Source of the DNA: CAKVLG01 sp045637805 | GTDB lineage: Bacteria > Bacillota > Clostridia > Christensenellales > UBA1242 | Direction of reading: 5' to 3' | DNA: 64,000 nucleotides | NCBI GenBank assembly: GCA_045637805.1 | Contig: JAZUAE010000014.1 | Location: 1-64,000 of the forward strand | Part shown: positions 62,584 through 64,000 of the stretch, one piece after another | How positions within the stretch are numbered: position 1 is the first letter of the stretch | Layout: each line of letters begins with the position of its first letter | Notes under the pieces: model-generated | Database searches by the model: none | What the model saw: the letters and a program-made list of their open reading frames with translations, nothing else | What the model was told of the DNA's origin: nothing | Translations under genes and position numbers: made by a program

Positions 62584-62700
62584 TTATTCGTTTAACTCTG
62601 GAGCGACAAATACGTATGTGTCACTAGTTTCCGTGCCAGGAAACGGAAATATAATCTCTTGGCGTGGAATGTTAACATAAACATTATTTATAATAACCAT
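62584..62700 (-). CDS. Small 38-residue protein
   Basis: On the minus strand an ATG at 62700 sits six bases after TAGAGG and the frame runs 38 codons to a TAA whose last base pairs with 62584. The protein begins MVIINNVYVNIPRQE and continues with a hydrophobic, Pro/Phe-rich segment IIFPFPGTETSDTYVFVAPE and ends LNE. Codon composition and the well-placed ribosome binding site argue for a real gene. No family recognised. It is tail-to-tail with the coiled-coil gene, with no base between the stops. Confidence 0.5.
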   Translation of the reverse strand: MVIINNVYVNIPRQEIIFPFPGTETSDTYVFVAPELNE

Positions 62701-62763
62701 ATTTTACCTCTATTTTTAGATTGTGCATGGCGTTAAAAAAATATGTACTTTTAAAACTTTTAC

Positions 62764-62792
62764 TTGACAGATTATAAATTATGTAGTACAAT
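62764..62792 (+). promoter_or_regulatory. Promoter of rpmE
   Basis: TTGACA (62764-62769), 17-bp spacer, TACAAT (62787-62792), then TGGAGGAAA and the ATG at 62825. Confidence 0.75.
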
Positions 62793-62824
62793 TCAACATG
62801 CTATTAATTTGGAGGAAACGAAAA

Positions 62825-63028
62825 ATGAGAAATGATATACACCCAGATTACCATGAAGTAACTGTTAAATGTGCTTGTGGTGAAACATTTAAATCAGGAT
62901 CAACTAAGAAAGGCGATGAAATTAAGGTTGAAATTTGTAGCAAATGTCACCCTTTCTTTACTGGTACACAAAAGATTGTTGACGCTGGTGGAAGAGTAGA
63001 AAAATTCAACAAACGTTACGGTAAGTAG
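62825..63028 (+). CDS. rpmE: 50S ribosomal protein bL31 (zinc form)
   Basis: 67 residues. MRNDIHPDYHEVTVKCACGE then CSKCHPFFTGTQK keeps the four zinc-ligand cysteines of the C+ form. Start ATG at 62825 behind TTTGGAGGAAA; the frame begins earlier at 62798 but that part includes the ribosome binding site. Followed by two terminators before prmC; rpmE-prmC-prfA is a common order in Firmicutes. Confidence 0.97.
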   Translation: MRNDIHPDYHEVTVKCACGETFKSGSTKKGDEIKVEICSKCHPFFTGTQKIVDAGGRVEKFNKRYGK

Positions 63029-63041
63029 CTATAATTTTTAT

Positions 63042-63067
63042 GTGCAAGAAGATATCTTGCACTTTTT
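63042..63067 (+). terminator. Terminator of rpmE
   Basis: GTGCAAGA (63042-63049) / TCTTGCAC (63055-63062) followed by five Ts. Confidence 0.8.
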
Positions 63068-63070
63068 AAT

Positions 63071-63115
63071 GTGTAGAAATAATTTATAGGAATTATTCTG
63101 CACATTTTTTATTTT
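63071..63115 (+). terminator. Second hairpin with T-run just before prmC
   Basis: GTGTAGAAATAATT (63071-63084) pairs with AATTATTCTGCAC (63091-63103) with one bulge, followed by TTTTTT and more Ts to 63116. The prmC ATG is at 63122. Confidence 0.55.
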
Positions 63116-63121
63116 TGAAGT

Positions 63122-63940
63122 ATGGATATAAAAGAAGTAATAAAAATAGTAAAAGAAAAGTTGGCAGAAGCGGGCATTATTGAAATTTTTGAAACTGAGT
63201 GGCTTATTGCTGAAGCTCTTGGTGTTAAGAGGGGTAACATTTATGTGCTTGGTAAAATCTCTGAAAACGAATATAATAAAATATTAGATTTTACTGAGAA
63301 AAGATCGAAACATATTCCTCTAGACTATATAACTGGTAAGAGCAATTTTTATGGTTTAGAATTAAGTGTTAATAATAACGTTTTAATACCTAGACCGGAA
63401 ACGGAACTCTTAGTTGAAGAAGTATTAAAACTTTCAAAACAAAATGATAAAATTTTGGACATAGGGACTGGAAGTGGAGCAATAGCCATTGCAGTAAAAA
63501 AATATTTAAATGCTGAAGTTACGGCTGTTGACATTTCCAGTAAAGCCTTAATGGTGGCAAAACAAAATGCAAAAAATAATATTGTCGATATTGAGTTTTT
63601 ACAAAGCGATTTATTTTCAGCATTGAAGGGAAACAATTATGATATTATTATTTCAAATCCTCCATACATACCAACTCAAGATATTAAAACGCTGGATAGT
63701 GATGTTAGGGATTATGAACCTCATTTGGCTTTAGATGGTGGTGAAAGTGGCCTTGAAATATATCAAAAAATTATAAGAGACTTAGATGAATATTTAAATA
63801 TAGGTGGATACGTATTTTTTGAGATAGGAATAGGTCAAGCAAATGAAATTAAAAACATGTTTGGAAAAAACTATACAGTAGAAGTAAAAAAAGATTATAA
63901 TAAGATAGATAGAATTATTAAAGCGAGGAGACAATCATGA
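63122..63940 (+). CDS. prmC: Release factor glutamine methyltransferase
   Basis: 272 residues. N-terminal helical domain, then PLDYITGKSNFYGL, IPRPETELLVEE, SAM motif ILDIGTGSGAIAIAV near 117 and the hallmark NPPY in IISNPPYIPTQD near 180. It methylates the GGQ glutamine of RF1 and RF2; its target gene prfA overlaps it by four bases (ATGA). No ribosome binding site is visible between the preceding hairpin and the ATG. Confidence 0.95.
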   Translation: MDIKEVIKIVKEKLAEAGIIEIFETEWLIAEALGVKRGNIYVLGKISENEYNKILDFTEKRSKHIPLDYITGKSNFYGLELSVNNNVLIPRPETELLVEEVLKLSKQNDKILDIGTGSGAIAIAVKKYLNAEVTAVDISSKALMVAKQNAKNNIVDIEFLQSDLFSALKGNNYDIIISNPPYIPTQDIKTLDSDVRDYEPHLALDGGESGLEIYQKIIRDLDEYLNIGGYVFFEIGIGQANEIKNMFGKNYTVEVKKDYNKIDRIIKARRQS

Positions 63941-64000
63941 TTGAAAAATTAAAGGATTTAAAAGTTAAGTTCGAAGAGTTAACATCAAAACTTGCCGATC
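63937..64000 (+). CDS. prfA: Peptide chain release factor 1 (N-terminal 21 codons, cut by window end)
   Basis: The ATG at 63937 overlaps the prmC stop (ATGA) and has GCGAGGAG upstream. The visible MIEKLKDLKVKFEELTSKLA matches the RF1 N-terminus, and the position directly after prmC is the usual one. The rest lies outside. Confidence 0.85.
   Translation, partial: MIEKLKDLKVKFEELTSKLAD

Noticed and set aside
1..64000. CRISPR arrays, rRNA genes, insertion sequences, prophage genes
   Set aside because: I looked for regularly spaced repeats, rRNA signatures and transposase/integrase motifs and saw none.

Overview
The window is a gene-dense stretch of a bacterial chromosome with AT-rich DNA. Strong GGAGG-type ribosome binding sites and TTGACA/TATAAT promoters fit a low-GC Gram-positive bacterium. 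A DUF1540 protein, SpoVG, a SpoIIQ-like LytM protein, a SpoVB-like flippase, SipW, AddAB and a T-box leader point to an uncultured member of the Clostridia. The exact lineage is inference. TAG, TAA and TGA are all used as stops.

Layout. 1-3.3 kb: a truncated AraC-type regulator, tRNA-Asn, a DUF1540 protein, rplI, a DUF402 protein and a membrane zinc peptidase. 3.4-11.3 kb: addB-addA, then a membrane protein with an AT-hook-like motif and a DUF1858 protein. 11.5-17.5 kb: an isochorismatase-like hydrolase, a TetR regulator, four hydrolases (M1, WalJ-like, CPBP, M14) and tadA. 17.5-26 kb: the glmU-pth-mfd-foldase locus, with a degraded glmU and no prs, then a flippase-like protein. 26-30.3 kb: a SpoIIQ-like region, pyk and ttcA. 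30.3-38.6 kb: a surface/secretion block with an Ig-like lipoprotein, a very long GLUG-type repeat protein, a Big2-like protein, an Smr protein, a signal-peptidase-like protein that lacks the catalytic His, SipW and a TasA-like candidate substrate. 38.6-46.5 kb: spoVB-like, dus, the pgk-tpiA-gpmI glycolytic operon, secG and small membrane proteins. 46.6-53.2 kb: tRNA-Ser, accessory hypotheticals, an HD-domain gene broken by a stop codon, a gene remnant, a methyltransferase, dinB and an SPFH protein. 53.3-64 kb: tyrS, spoVG, an ABC-F protein, murC, T-box-controlled ileS (type 2), a gene driven by a promoter with a G10 tract in its spacer, a 38-codon gene on the opposite strand, rpmE, prmC and the start of prfA.

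Two regulatory patterns stand out. First, the promoter at 61451-61479 carries ten consecutive Gs inside a 17-bp spacer, the arrangement expected of a phase-variable promoter. Second, a set of genes (addB, M14 peptidase, glmU-like, flippase, ttcA, sipW, dus, dinB and perhaps murC) has no ribosome binding site and starts about 5-10 nt after a good -10 box, which suggests leaderless mRNAs in a genome whose other genes carry strong Shine-Dalgarno sequences.
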